The translations under genes and the position numbers were made by a program. The notes below the pieces were generated by a model. That model worked only from the letters and a program-made list of their open reading frames with translations. It was not told the origin of the DNA and did no database searches. Positions 23,484-34,379 of a stretch of 64,000 bases of DNA are shown one piece after another; within the stretch, counting starts at the first letter, position 1; each line of letters opens with the position of its first letter. Origin of the DNA: Prosapia bicincta. Taxonomy: Eukaryota; Arthropoda; Insecta; Hemiptera; Cercopidae. The stretch covers positions 14,770,205 to 14,834,204 of the forward strand of contig JBAIZL010000006.1 in the NCBI GenBank assembly GCA_036971475.1, in the 5' to 3' direction.

Positions 23484-25185
23484 ACTCTGTTGAATAGATA
23501 GTTAGGTTCGTTTTATAGCATATATTTATTCACGTTTTGTGAATTATTTACACTGATTTCTGATTATATATGTAGGCCTTGGTATGACGATATTACATAG
23601 TAAATTGATACAGTAATCAAAACAAAAACAGTCACCTTGATTCACAACGACACAGCCGCGCGGGTTTTTATGCCTGCTATAGCGGTCGCCGGCTGCCGTT
23701 GCGGTTTTTAGATAATGCGTTATCGCTGCAAGTCTGTACATGTCTATCACACGGTTGCCGGCTATGTAGGCCAATCGTATTCCCTCACACGATAAGGCTT
23801 TATTGCATTGTTTATTAATTTAGTAGCATAGACAATTTTTGAGTTTGACAATCATAGCCCCTTGCCCGGGATCAGCCAATTTATTTAGGGGTAGAACACT
23901 CTAGTTAGGGTGGGCCTAATACCTGCATAGAGTCGCTCGAACGCGGATACGTCATCAAATATATTAAATCTTTACGTGGGCTTGATAGGTTATGCATTGG
24001 TAGATGTACCCTATAGTACCTCCCATATGAACTATACGGTTTACTGCCTGAGGCTCTATCTGATAGAGGAGGTGAAAATAGCTCAGGTCTTAAGGGGTTT
24101 GGCAAGTGGTTTACAGACATAGTAGGCCCATGTATGTTGGCCTAGCATAGTATGTATGTAGGCTTGCATGCGTATTTGTTTAACACATTATGTGGGCTAT
24201 CATATATATATTGGCTTAATATGGTATATAAGCCTTCACGTCTTACAGCGACCGTTTGCGTAGACCTACCGGGCCCCTGCGTTGTGATTGGTCGATTCAA
24301 CTTGTTGTCTAATTGAACTCGGTGTATAATTGTTGGTCGGTTAAAATTAGCGTTTAGTTGGAGCGTTGGTAGTTTGATCTAACCGATCATTTTTTGACAA
24401 TTTCATTTGATAACCACCCCACATGATGCCAGATTCCTGGGGTTACCTAGGATGGCTTTTACCCGAGACCATGCTCCGTGTTAGCTTTACCCGCTCCTAG
24501 GCGGTGTTACCTCAAGCGCGGGTTCGGGAGTGACTTTTACCTAGTACGCCGATCATTTTTGGCAATCTGAATACAACCCACAGGTGATCCCGCCCACACA
24601 GCCTACCATAATGGACTCTACACATATCCCGTACGGTCATTTGATCCAACCGATCGATTTTTGGCAATTTCATATTTTATTTAAAAATTACCCCTAGGTG
24701 AAACTATGCCTGCAGCGGTCCGTACTGGACTCTAGACATATCCCGTACTGTCTGTTGATCCATCCGATCGATTTTTGGTAATTTCATATTTTATTTAAAA
24801 ACTACCCCTAGGTGAAACTACCCCCAACCGTAGCGATAATACACTCTAGACTAGCCCTATCAGTCTGAACACATTTTTCCAAAACTTTCTCGAAAACTAC
24901 CCCCACCCCCCAATCCACCCCCGGAGCTACCCCCGGAGATGGTCCTGAACGTAGCTGAGGCCACCCCCCACACTTAGGTTAGGTTAGGTTGGATCCATTT
25001 TGGCTAGCCTAGGTCAGGGGTTGGAATTTATTTTTTTTCCAAAAACTACCCCCTACCCCTCTAAACGTGGTCGAAACCACCCCCTAGGCCGCACCAACCC
25101 CCTGCATCATCCAAAACTACCCCTATAGTCCTAGGTTACGTACAGGCTAAGTTAGGGGTAGTGCGCGCCAGGGTGGGCCGCCTTC

Positions 25186-25186
<1 letters not shown>
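23484..25186 (-). repeat. Element 1 right terminal inverted repeat
   Basis: Reverse complement of 13,974-15,713, with scattered substitutions and small indels. The inner edge is ATATATTTATTCACGTTTTG; the outer end is GCCAGGGTGGGCCGCCTTCT. It includes four telomere-type TTAGG units (24,974-24,990) and the C-rich complement of the G-run cluster (24,899-24,935). The frame at 23,544-23,774 (minus) is shared in part with the left TIR but shows no domain. Confidence 0.85.
24974..24990 (+). other. TTAGG run in the right TIR of element 1
   Basis: TTAGGTTAGGTTAGGTT, three and a half units of the insect telomere repeat. The G-rich strand runs toward the element's end. Confidence 0.6.

Positions 25187-25187
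<1 letters not shown>

Positions 25188-25236
<49 letters not shown>
25188..25236. repeat. (AT)n at the right border of element 1
   Basis: About 23 AT dinucleotides directly abut the element. The left border is TATATATAAGT, so the insertion appears to lie within an AT-rich microsatellite. Confidence 0.9.
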
Positions 25237-25239
<3 letters not shown>

Positions 25240-26200
25240 ACGAGAGTGAAACGGTTTTCGTCTAGAATAAAATGGTTTACAATTGCTTAAAACTCATAAG
25301 TTCTCTCAATTCATCCACAGCTACGTTCTTAAAATTTTTTTTAGCTAAAACGGAACCACTCAGTTTGTTTATAAAGTAATTTAGACTATAAAATACTATG
25401 CAGTGACATTTCATTTAAATCTTCCAATTGAAAGCGAATAACATAGAACATTCAGTATTTTAAAATAAAAACACATTATTGCCAATATATGCTTTGAGCT
25501 GAATATTCCTACAACTTATGTTCCTGATAGCATAATATATTTCCATATAAGCTAATATTTACTTGTGTAATGACGTTTTTGTAAGACGTTTACAAGGTTC
25601 CAAAAAAGAAATATTCAATTGGTTTATTGATAATCTTGTATCGGTTATTAAAGCAATAAATTATGCCGCAAGTGACAGTTCCAAAACTTAGCTCGTTTGT
25701 CATTCTTATTTCCAACAGGGTGTCATTTCTTCGTATTAACGGGAATACTCCAGTTATTAATGGTACTTCCTGCACAGAATGTTTGTAAAGTTGGCTCTGA
25801 TTGATCGGTTTCACAAGATTGAGAAATTCAGTCTTATATTTATAATGCATAAGGTTTGTTCAAGTTCTGGTGTTTCATGTTAAAAACGTAAATGAAATTT
25901 TTGTTTTTTCAAAATTTATTACTTTCTACGTTTATTAACATTCAAATTTCTTTGCAGTTGATTTTATTTTCTATACGTTTTAAAAGTTGTTTAATTATAT
26001 GCCTACGTGAATTGCTCCAAAACATGTTACGCAGATATTAGCTGTCTGAGAATAAGTATATAAACGGTAAAAATCCAAAGCCTAAAAATAGCTAGCAAAA
26101 TATTAGAGGATAATATTGCGAATGGTTGAAACTAACCTTAATTTGTGTTTAAATTTTACTCAACTAGTAATATTAAAATGGAAAGTATAAAATGTATGAA

Positions 26201-26303
26201 GGTACTACTGCACCTTACTGTAACTACTGTATTAAGGTACTACTGTACCGTACTGTTTCTACTGTATTAAGGTACTACTGTACCATACTGTTACTACTGT
26301 ATT
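26201..26303. repeat. 35-bp tandem repeat, about 2.9 copies
   Basis: GGTACTACTGTACC(G/A)TACTG followed by TT(T/A)CTACTGTATTAA recurs at 26,201, 26,236 and 26,271. Confidence 0.85.
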
Positions 26304-26879
26304 GATTATGAACTCTATATAGTACTTAATATATATAATATTCTTCTACACTTAAACATTTATATTTATTCATATAATTTGTAAACATTGAACTATAAAC
26401 ATCCACTCTGTTACTGTTTTAGAAAACTAATAAACTAATATAAAACAACAAGAATTCATTTGTCCTTCATATTACGCTATTCGTAAGGAGATATAATAAT
26501 ATGATGCATACTACTATACATAATAAAATAGTATGATGTACAGTGCGGACCATTTAACCGTGCATTTGTCCTTGATAGAACCCAATTAGCGAGACTAGAG
26601 GTAGAGGGAAACATGATAAGGACGGTAAAACACTGACATGAATGAGACGGGCTATATTTGATAATTTGTAAGACAAGTTAGCTTCGGTATGAATTAACAA
26701 ACAATTTTGAAGAAAGTGCGAACGTATCGTATGCAGCAGCTCTTGATGTATAGAGCATTCTGAATATGTAACATTTTTTCAGAAGCGATAGTACACGAAA
26801 AGTCTTGTGTGAAGTCTCAGGGCCAAGTGCACGGTTACTTGGTCAGCACAATATATGCGTAATGTTTCTGACTTTGTTT

Positions 26880-27980
26880 TATCTCTCTTTTTAATGAGGT
26901 TTATGGGATCTCTTTCCACCATCTAACATCGAGCTGGACACCACAATATACGCTGGAGTGTCGGTCTTTTGTAATAAATCACGAGTAATCGCAAGGTTTC
27001 TCTTTCCATGTAGTTTTTATTTCGCTCTTCACGGGAAACTTCTGTTTCATGTCTTATCTTCGTAGTTTCAATAGAAAGATCTCAACTGATTGGTACATGG
27101 ATAGTGGTGAACACTCGCAGTATAGGTACTCACTGAATGTGCATTTGAAACACGTATCTCGCGAGGGAATCAACGAGCTCGTTCACGATGTTTGGATCGA
27201 TTGTAAGAAGAAAATCCCTGAAAAAACTGTACTCCTATAGTGCAAGCATTTTTTGTAACGGTATATACTCGTATTTGTCTTCTGCTTTAAGGGAATCGTA
27301 CGCAACACTGGTTTTCAGAACGTTCTTCGACCTCTTGGACGACATCAGCTCGTCCTTGGACGACGTTGTTTTTACTTTCGCTGTGGTCTCCATCTCAATA
27401 TCAGTTTTAGCTGGCGTTTTATCGCTCATTCGTCGTACATGACCGTACAATACCTGTATAGTTTTTATCTTCTCCATTATTGTGGGTGGGGGAGGAATCA
27501 TATATTTCCCCTAATCTCTCATATGGTACTGTTTCAAGCCTTAACTCGCTTGCAGATATGCGCTAAAAGTCCATCCTCATTGTATTTAGTATGTTTTCGT
27601 AGCAATCGTACAATGTTAGTAGCTTTTGTTTCACAGAAAATTGGGTTTTATTGTTACCTAGTATTGTTTATATATATATATATATATATTTCATCTATAG
27701 GCAGTAGAGCTATTACATCTGTCGCTTTGTCTCCGTCCCCTATTTTCGATATCTTCTGTCATGCGTTAATCCCTCTTCTACTTTTCTTGCAGTCATTGCT
27801 TCGTCGAGGCTATTACGCCAAAGTTTCCTTCGTCGTTAATTTGTTATTTTTAGCTCTGATAACATCCCATAACTCTGAAGCATTTTCTAAAGTTCTGAAA
27901 TACTGTTCATTTAGGATTTATCATTATTTAATACAAACCGTTATTAGTAAAATGTTTTCTATCGGTTTTAGGTGAGACAT
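26880..27980 (-). pseudogene. decayed LINE-like reverse transcriptase C-terminus (minus strand)
   Basis: On the minus strand a frame from 27,501 to 27,235 reads V-L-Y-G-H-V-R-R-M-S-D-K-x-P-A-K-x-x-I-E. This resembles the 'W-Y/F-G-H-V-x-R-M-x-D-x-R-x-P-K' segment common at the C-terminal end of non-LTR reverse transcriptases. The frame continues past a TAG with coding-like residues and more stops. Upstream minus-strand pieces (around 27,700-27,930) also look like broken coding sequence with shifts. The 178-codon plus-strand frame over 27,439-27,975 is judged a shadow. Family within the LINEs is not determined. Confidence 0.4.
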
Positions 27981-30889
27981 TGTGTGAGGCCACCCTCTAG
28001 TATCTAATCATTCACGTCGCTCTCCTAATCCTTGACGGATAGTAGAGATTCTAGTGTGTGTTAATAATGAATCTATAGAGTGCTTCTGAATCTACTTGAA
28101 ATAATTACATCCATTTATAGATTTATACCATGCATGTATGTGTTTTTATCTGTGATGAGCAGTTAGACTCCGGAGTGCATACGTTCATAAATAACATCTG
28201 TGACGATTCTCCACAACCAGTATCCATTTGTTTTACTATATAAGATCGGGCAATGGAACTTATCCCGGTTGAAGCTTCACATGACCGTCATTGCTCGTAC
28301 GATAAGTTTTCCTTCACTCTGACAATGAGATCATTAAGAGAGACTAATTTATGGCATAGATATACGGTACCTTCACTTCAGTACGCGACCCTGCAAGAGA
28401 GATTCCATGACCCCTCTAATTCCTTTACCATGTTGTTTAAGTCGTTACCCTAGTAATAAATCCACAAACCTTTTCTGAGCATTCCAAGCCATAACAACTT
28501 GAGAAACTCTAGAATAATTTTTATTACAAATAAATAAACCTCTCAAACCAGAAACACATTTATTCATGTCGTGTTGTACGATTCGATTCCAAAGCATTCA
28601 TCAAGAGGAATCTACTATAAGATTAACTAGCGATGATTTTTTTAAAGTATATTTTCAAATACACTTGGTCCTGAATTTGTATGAAATTATTTCCTATAAC
28701 GTAAATGGAATTACGTTTGGTGTAATAGGTGAAAGTAAATAAAAATGTGTTGTCTGTAATATTAAACGTTTACTTTCGCACTTGACTGTACTTTATTCGT
28801 GGGAGAGCCTGTACTGGAGTGTATTGTTACGCGGATGCCAGTGTGCGTGCGTTAGCGTAAAGTATTTTTACCCATCTCTGCTTGTTCAAGATGCAATTTG
28901 TTTCAACCATACCAAGGTCTTTGGTTAAAGATAGGATAACATTGGTTAGTAACCGATGGAATGTACCTACAAATCTCATTAATACTCTTGCTTTATTCTA
29001 CGTAAATGGGATATGTTATATCTTAGCAACTGTTTCGGCGTCCTGGAATCGTCTTCATAAAAAGTTTAAAGATAATATTGTTTTTATTTTCACTCAAAAA
29101 AGGTAACTTAGAGGTTATAATAACAAGGTGAAGCCAAGAACAGTTGAAGCGCCACCTGTGTTGTTTTTGTGTTTGCTGGATGTACGCTAGAACATGTATA
29201 TGTCTACATGGAGATTGTTTGATTGTAGATATTATTCATTCATATTTTAATATTCTCAAGAAAATTTGATTTTTTGTGAGGAGAATTTCGAAAAGTATAA
29301 GGTTTTAACTTTTAACCGTTTTGACCGGTGACACAATCAGTATTTTATACAGACAATTCGCCATTTTCGTTCGACAAGCAAATATAAAAAAGAAATTATT
29401 CTTGCCAGCCCTTGAATTTTCCGTTGCTGCAAACTTTAAAAATACTTGAGTCGTAAAAAGGCTTTAGTCTGCAATAACCTTGAAGTGAGGGACAGTGGTG
29501 TCCGTCTAACTTATACTGCTGTGTCCTCTAAACATCTAAATTATGTATTTATTCTCAATTTATTGGTACATTTTGGGGGTTAGTTTTGTCTGTTAAGCTA
29601 AACAATGTGTCTTTTGTTTGAGTGTATGTTTAATATAATTTTATAAATTTGAGACGGCTCGGAAATTATAATTTTTTGCTCATTTTACTTTTGTTTTTAA
29701 TGTATGCTTTTATTTTGGAGAATATATAATTATTTTAAGGGCTTGTGTGATTAGTTTTGAGTTATAAATATTTGTTTCAATAAATGTATTTATATAAAGT
29801 TTTAATGTTGAAAATTCGCTAATCTTCAATTTGATATAGGTTTGAATCTTTAATCTGAATGACTACAGGTTTGAAATTCAGTACGTTGGCACTAAACCAA
29901 CTATCATATAGCTATAAATCTGTTATATAAAGGTGTGTATGAAATTAAACAACAGACGAATAGAATGAGAAATTATAGACTACCATCAGCTTCATAAATT
30001 AGAAACGAAGAGGAAGCTAATAAATAGTAACAAACAAAAATAACGGTCCAACACCTACTGTATAGAGAGGAAAGTGAAAAATTGCAAGGAAACTCACTTT
30101 CCCTTTTGCCACTAATATTGTGATTCTGTCATATATTTATTTATTTATACATAATATATTTATATTAATGTGTTGTCCTAGGTAGTAGTTGACTTGAAAA
30201 TATTTTTTTCTACGTTAGTTGTTTTACAAATAATTCAGAAAAAACTGCATTGTCTAGGGAACAGAGTTAAACTGTATACTCCTAAACACAAAACCAAAAT
30301 CATGTATAGACAGTTCTAAATTATTTAATGTATTTTTATTGAGATATTTCATTTTATTTGGTTATAATACAATGAATTTAGTTATTTATTTAAAATTATT
30401 ATTAAAGTGTTTTAGTATATTACCATGTATATAATACACCTTATATTTGCAATACTCCTATATTTGGAATACAAATGTTTTGTAAAATTAAAAATGATGA
30501 AATTAAGTTCTAAAGTCTTAAGCCTCTAAGGAAGCCACTAGTCTATTTTGTGTCCCTCGAAATGGATTTAGCGGGAGCCATTGATATTCAATAAGGCTTT
30601 ACACATTTGGCTTGAATGGGCAGCAGAGGGCGGCTTTTATGTTGGTTCGATCGTCTTTTATGTTCAATCATTATTTGTGGATTTTATATTCTCATTTTAT
30701 ATGATGTCCAAAATCTATACTTTAAAGCTTGGGTGCGTCCTTAAGACGACAAACTTATAAAACTGCTAATTTTGAGATTGAATTAAGTTCCAACTAAGTA
30801 TACATTCAACAAATAATTCTTCAAAGTAGAATCAATTTTCCACTCTTATAAACGCATCGTAATGTTACTTTTTCAATTCCTTCTGTTAG

Positions 30890-31160
30890 TTCACACTCTA
30901 TTTAGTCTATACCTTTTGTTCAAATTTTCAGTCGGAAATTTGTTTTATGTATCCACTCAAGAGGTAGTGGATGAAACTTGATTTTAATACATTTTTTTCA
31001 TATAATAATTCATGAATTCATTTCTTAAATGTTTTAGTTTTATATGTTAAAAACACTTTCATAAAAAGGGGCAAGGTAAGCAATACAGTTGTATACCAAA
31101 TAACTGGTAACTGATTTTATAAAGCAGCTGATTCAATGTTACAGGTTATGTGATAGTACA
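30890..31160 (-). repeat. interspersed repeat A, copy 6 (reverse)
   Basis: Reverse copy with GGTAGTGGATGAAACTTG, TAAAAAGGGGCAAGGTAAGC and AGCAGCTGATTCAATGTTAC in the expected order. Non-coding. Confidence 0.55.
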
Positions 31161-32559
31161 GAGGTTTAATGCAAAGGTGATGTTACTTTATTTATAATAA
31201 CTGTAATTATTTTATACAAAAATACTATAATACAATTAGTAATGATTAAAAATAGGAATTGACTTTAAAACATTTTTGTTTATACTATTTTTTAAGTTTT
31301 AAAAATAGAACTATTTACTTTAGCCGGCTCGCCTGTCCACATTAAGTTTTACACGGAGAAAAATCTTAAGCCTTATTGAACACGCATTTTCTCACTCATT
31401 GGTTTTTTATATTGTATTCAAAACCAGGCAATAACATACAATTTCAGAATTCTGCTGGTTTTTTGTTAAAAGTCGTGTTGTGTTATTTTATTTATTGTAC
31501 GTTTTCAAGTTATTGTCTTATTATTAATTATTTTTATCAGTCGATAAATATAATAATTTATTTATATTGATTGCGTTTTATTTTATTTTTGTTTATTGAT
31601 TCACGGTAAAATATAAAAAACCATATTCTTTTATATATTTCGTAAAAACCGAAGATAGCCCTAATAGGTTTCATTAAAATTACAAGAAGAAAAAGAACAA
31701 CTTGTCTGCAATTGTAAAATAAAACGTATTTTGAATTATTAGCTGTATATATTTACAAATAAACTTTTTCCATTTTCAAAAACATGTTATATAACCAGAA
31801 TGTTTACGTAATCTCATTAAACTAAATGGTAGACGTCACTAATTATACTCGTATAATTATTGTGAAAGAGGAGTAACGAATCTAAAACCTTTAAGCTAAT
31901 TAGACAGTCCTTTGTTCCGCAAGAGTTCAGCCAGAGGGGAGGCGAAAGGAGATTTCGTTAGACAATTTATTTTAATTAAAATTAATCTTACCCTTAATAA
32001 AAAATTGAAATATATTTCGACATATTTTGAAATGAAATATGTTTTTTCAACATGAAATATTGAAAAAGATTTCGCAATGTTATAAATAAGCTTTTAATCG
32101 TTTAAACAGAGATTGAGGTACTGTGACTCCAAGGCTTTGTAGAATATTAATGAATGCTTATTTACGTACTGAGAATGTTTCTACAAATAATTTTGGAAAG
32201 GACAAGATGAAAGGGTTAGTGACTACCAGCATTTGTTCTCTGCAAAAGGTTATTCCTCTGAACACGAACAGAATATACATTCCAGTAACAGAGTAAGCAA
32301 AGTTGTTTCTTTTTGTTGTGAATATCTACGATCTCTCTTCATTCTTTATTAAATTAGCAGGTGTTCTTACCTCTTACAAGATAATTTAGTCAACTATATC
32401 TTCTTTTACAAATGGATCGGTGAAGTGTAAAATAGATGGTAGTTAACATATAATTAGTATTTTGTACGTAGTAATAGTACTGCAGGTAATGTCCCTGCCT
32501 AGAAACAAGTACGATAAAACTTTTTTAATGTCAATTTCTTCCTGAATAAGTACAGAAAA

Positions 32560-32850
32560 CTTTTATTTGCGTTTTTATTTATTTTATAATTATAATTAAT
32601 ATAAATATCTATATGAATACGTATGTCAGAATAAAAATGTTAAGGGGTAAGATAAAAAGCTAATATCCTTGCAACTTTCCACTTTCCTTTCTATGTATGG
32701 TGTTGCACTATTAATTTTATTTATATGTTTTCTTTTATTTTATCATTTGCATTGTGTTGTAATTTCCTTACGCTTTCTTTTCCCATTGTAAGTTTGTGAA
32801 GTAAAGTTCGATGTCATCAATCTAGTTTGTTTGATAATTTTTTTTCATTC
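32560..32850 (+). repeat. interspersed repeat B, 5' part, split by element 2
   Basis: It contains ATCCTTGCAACTTTCCACTT, CTATGTATGGTGTTGCAC, GTTGTAATTTCCTTACGCTT and GAAGTAAAGTTCGATGTCAT. These align with copies at 49,880-50,230 and 55,705-56,000. The copy resumes after element 2 at 42,587 (ACATTATTTATTTTGTATGG...), so element 2 interrupted it. Confidence 0.6.
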
Positions 32851-32856
32851 GTTATG
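32851..32856 (+). other. 6-bp target-site duplication, left copy
   Basis: GTTATG directly precedes AGTAGGACTACCC and is identical to 42,581-42,586. Confidence 0.85.
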
Positions 32857-33064
32857 AGTAGGACTACCCTTACCTGAGCACAGCCACCCCTAACTCGGCC
32901 GCTACGTAACCTAGGACTATAGGGGTAGTTTTGGATGATGCAGGAGGTCATCGCGCACCTGATCCCTGCCTTAGGGGTGGTTTCGACCGCGTCTTAAGGG
33001 GTAGGGGGTAGTTTTTCGAAAAAATTTATTTCCAACACACTGACCTAGGCCAGCCAAACTGGAT

Positions 33065-33083
33065 CTAACCTAACCTAACCTAC
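33065..33083 (+). other. CCTAA run in the left TIR of element 2
   Basis: CTAACCTAACCTAACCTAC, three telomere-type units. The G-rich strand points to the left end of the element. Confidence 0.6.
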
Positions 33084-33122
33084 GTGTAGGGGGTGACCTC
33101 GGCTACGTTCAGGACCATCTCT

Positions 33123-33158
33123 GGGGGTAGCTCCGGGGGTGGAATAAGGGTTGGGGGG
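33123..33158 (+). other. potential G-quadruplex motif in the left TIR of element 2
   Basis: Four G-runs of 5, 5, 3 and 6 are separated by loops of 7, about 8 and 2 bases, satisfying the usual G3+N1-12 pattern. The complement is at 42,278-42,315. Confidence 0.55.
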
Positions 33159-33479
33159 TAGTTTTCGAAAAAATTTTGGAAAAACGTTTCTTGACCGATA
33201 GGGTGAGTTTAGAGTGTATTATCGCTACTGTAGGGGTAGTTTCACCTAGGGGTAGTTTTTGAATAAAATACGAAAATGCCGAAAATCGAACGGTTTGATC
33301 GAATGGCTGTATGGGATATGTCTAGAGTCCAATAAGGAACGCTGCGGGGGTGGATTCACCGAGGGGTAGTCATTAAATAATAAGAAATCGCCAAAAATAA
33401 TCGGGGTCCTAGGTAAAAGCCACTCCCGAACCGGCGCTTGAGGTAACACCGCCTAGGAGCGGGTAAAGCTAACACGGAG

Positions 33480-34330
33480 CACGGTCTCGGTTAAAGCCAA
33501 TCCGAGCCCAGCCACCCAGCAGCTAGGCCTTAGGTAAAGCTAACACGGGCTAGCCCTCGGGTAAAGCCATCACGAGGCCGACCCTTAGGTAAAGTAACCC
33601 TGGAATAGCCTGGGTGGTGGGGGTAACTTTGGAAAGATTTAATGGTTATCTGATGACGTATCAGCGCCCGAGCGAGTCTAGGCAAGTAGTAGGCTCACCC
33701 TAACTATAGTGGTCTACCCCAAATGAATCGGGTGATGAGGGGCCCAGGGGTAAACGATTGCCAAACTCATAATTTGTCTATCCTACTAAATTAATAAACA
33801 ATACACTCAGCCTTTAAGTAAAGCTACACAAGAGCAGGGCTAGGATGGTTGCTATACCAACTACCAAGAGAAATACCTCCACCAAGTCATAGGTAAAGCT
33901 ATCTGTGGAGCAAGGCCTCAGGAAAAGCCATCCCTTAGGCCAAACCATAGGTAAAGCCATCCAGGTGTCGGACCTTCGGTAAAGTCACACCAGGAGTCGT
34001 GCTAGAGGTAAAGCCCCCAGGAGCTAGGCCTTAGGTATAGCCAACCCGAAGCCTGCCCTTAAGTAAAGCCATCCAGGTGTCAGACCATAGGTAAAGTAAC
34101 CGAGGAGTCGGGCCTGAGGTAGAGCCGGCCAGACCCTAGGTAAAGCTACCATTGAGGCAGACCATCGGTAAAGCTACCACGGAGTCGGGGCCTAGGTAAA
34201 GCTACCATGGAGTTAGACCATAGGTAAAGCAAACACGGAGCAAGGACTCAGGTAAAAGCCATCTCGAAGCCAGCCGATAGGTAAAGTAACCCTGGATTCA
34301 GGCATCAAGTGGGGGTGGTTATCAAATAAT
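33480..34330 (+). repeat. GGTAAAGC tandem array, left arm
   Basis: About 25 degenerate units of roughly 30 bp, such as TAGGTAAAGCCATCCAGGTG and TAGGTAAAGCTACCATGGAG. The inverse array is at about 41,110-41,960. It is longer than the equivalent array in element 1 and sits nearer the end. Confidence 0.8.
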
Positions 34331-34379
34331 ATATGAAATTACCAAAAAATGATCGGTTAGATCAAACGACCAACGACCT

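Larger units (their letters stand above)
13974..25186. mobile_element. Element 1: large TIR element with ubiquitin/IAP-type cargo
   Basis: The two ends are long inverted repeats: left AGTAAGGGGCCCACCCTGGC, right (reverse complement) AGAAGGCGGCCCACCCTGGC. Base composition and repeats differ sharply from the AT-rich flanks. From left to right it holds TIR, two kinds of tandem array, a conserved non-coding block, a BIR-RING gene, inverted copies of the arrays, a compact three-protein cassette, and the right TIR. Its arms are related to those of element 2, which has a clean 6-bp target duplication and AG...CT ends, so a Maverick/Polinton-like origin is inferred. No polymerase, integrase, packaging ATPase, protease or capsid gene was found. 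The flanks are (TA)n-like and imperfectly inverted, and no clean target duplication can be assigned here. Confidence 0.8.
25237..32850. other. AT-rich flank between the two elements
   Basis: Mostly featureless AT-rich DNA with a three-copy minisatellite, a LINE-like remnant, a reverse repeat A copy and the head of a repeat B copy. Segments near 28,780-29,200 and 30,510-30,660 are GC-richer and may be old repeats. The latter shares the phrase TTCAATA(A/C)GGSTTTACACAT with about 54,570-54,600. I cannot identify further genes. Confidence 0.5.

Noticed and set aside
27439..27975. 178-codon plus-strand ORF
   Set aside because: It runs through a (TA)n tract and is antisense to a better, broken LINE-like frame on the minus strand.
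33480..34330. CRISPR-like appearance of regularly spaced short repeats
   Set aside because: Repeats are degenerate, spacers are not unique, no cas genes are present, and the DNA is eukaryotic.
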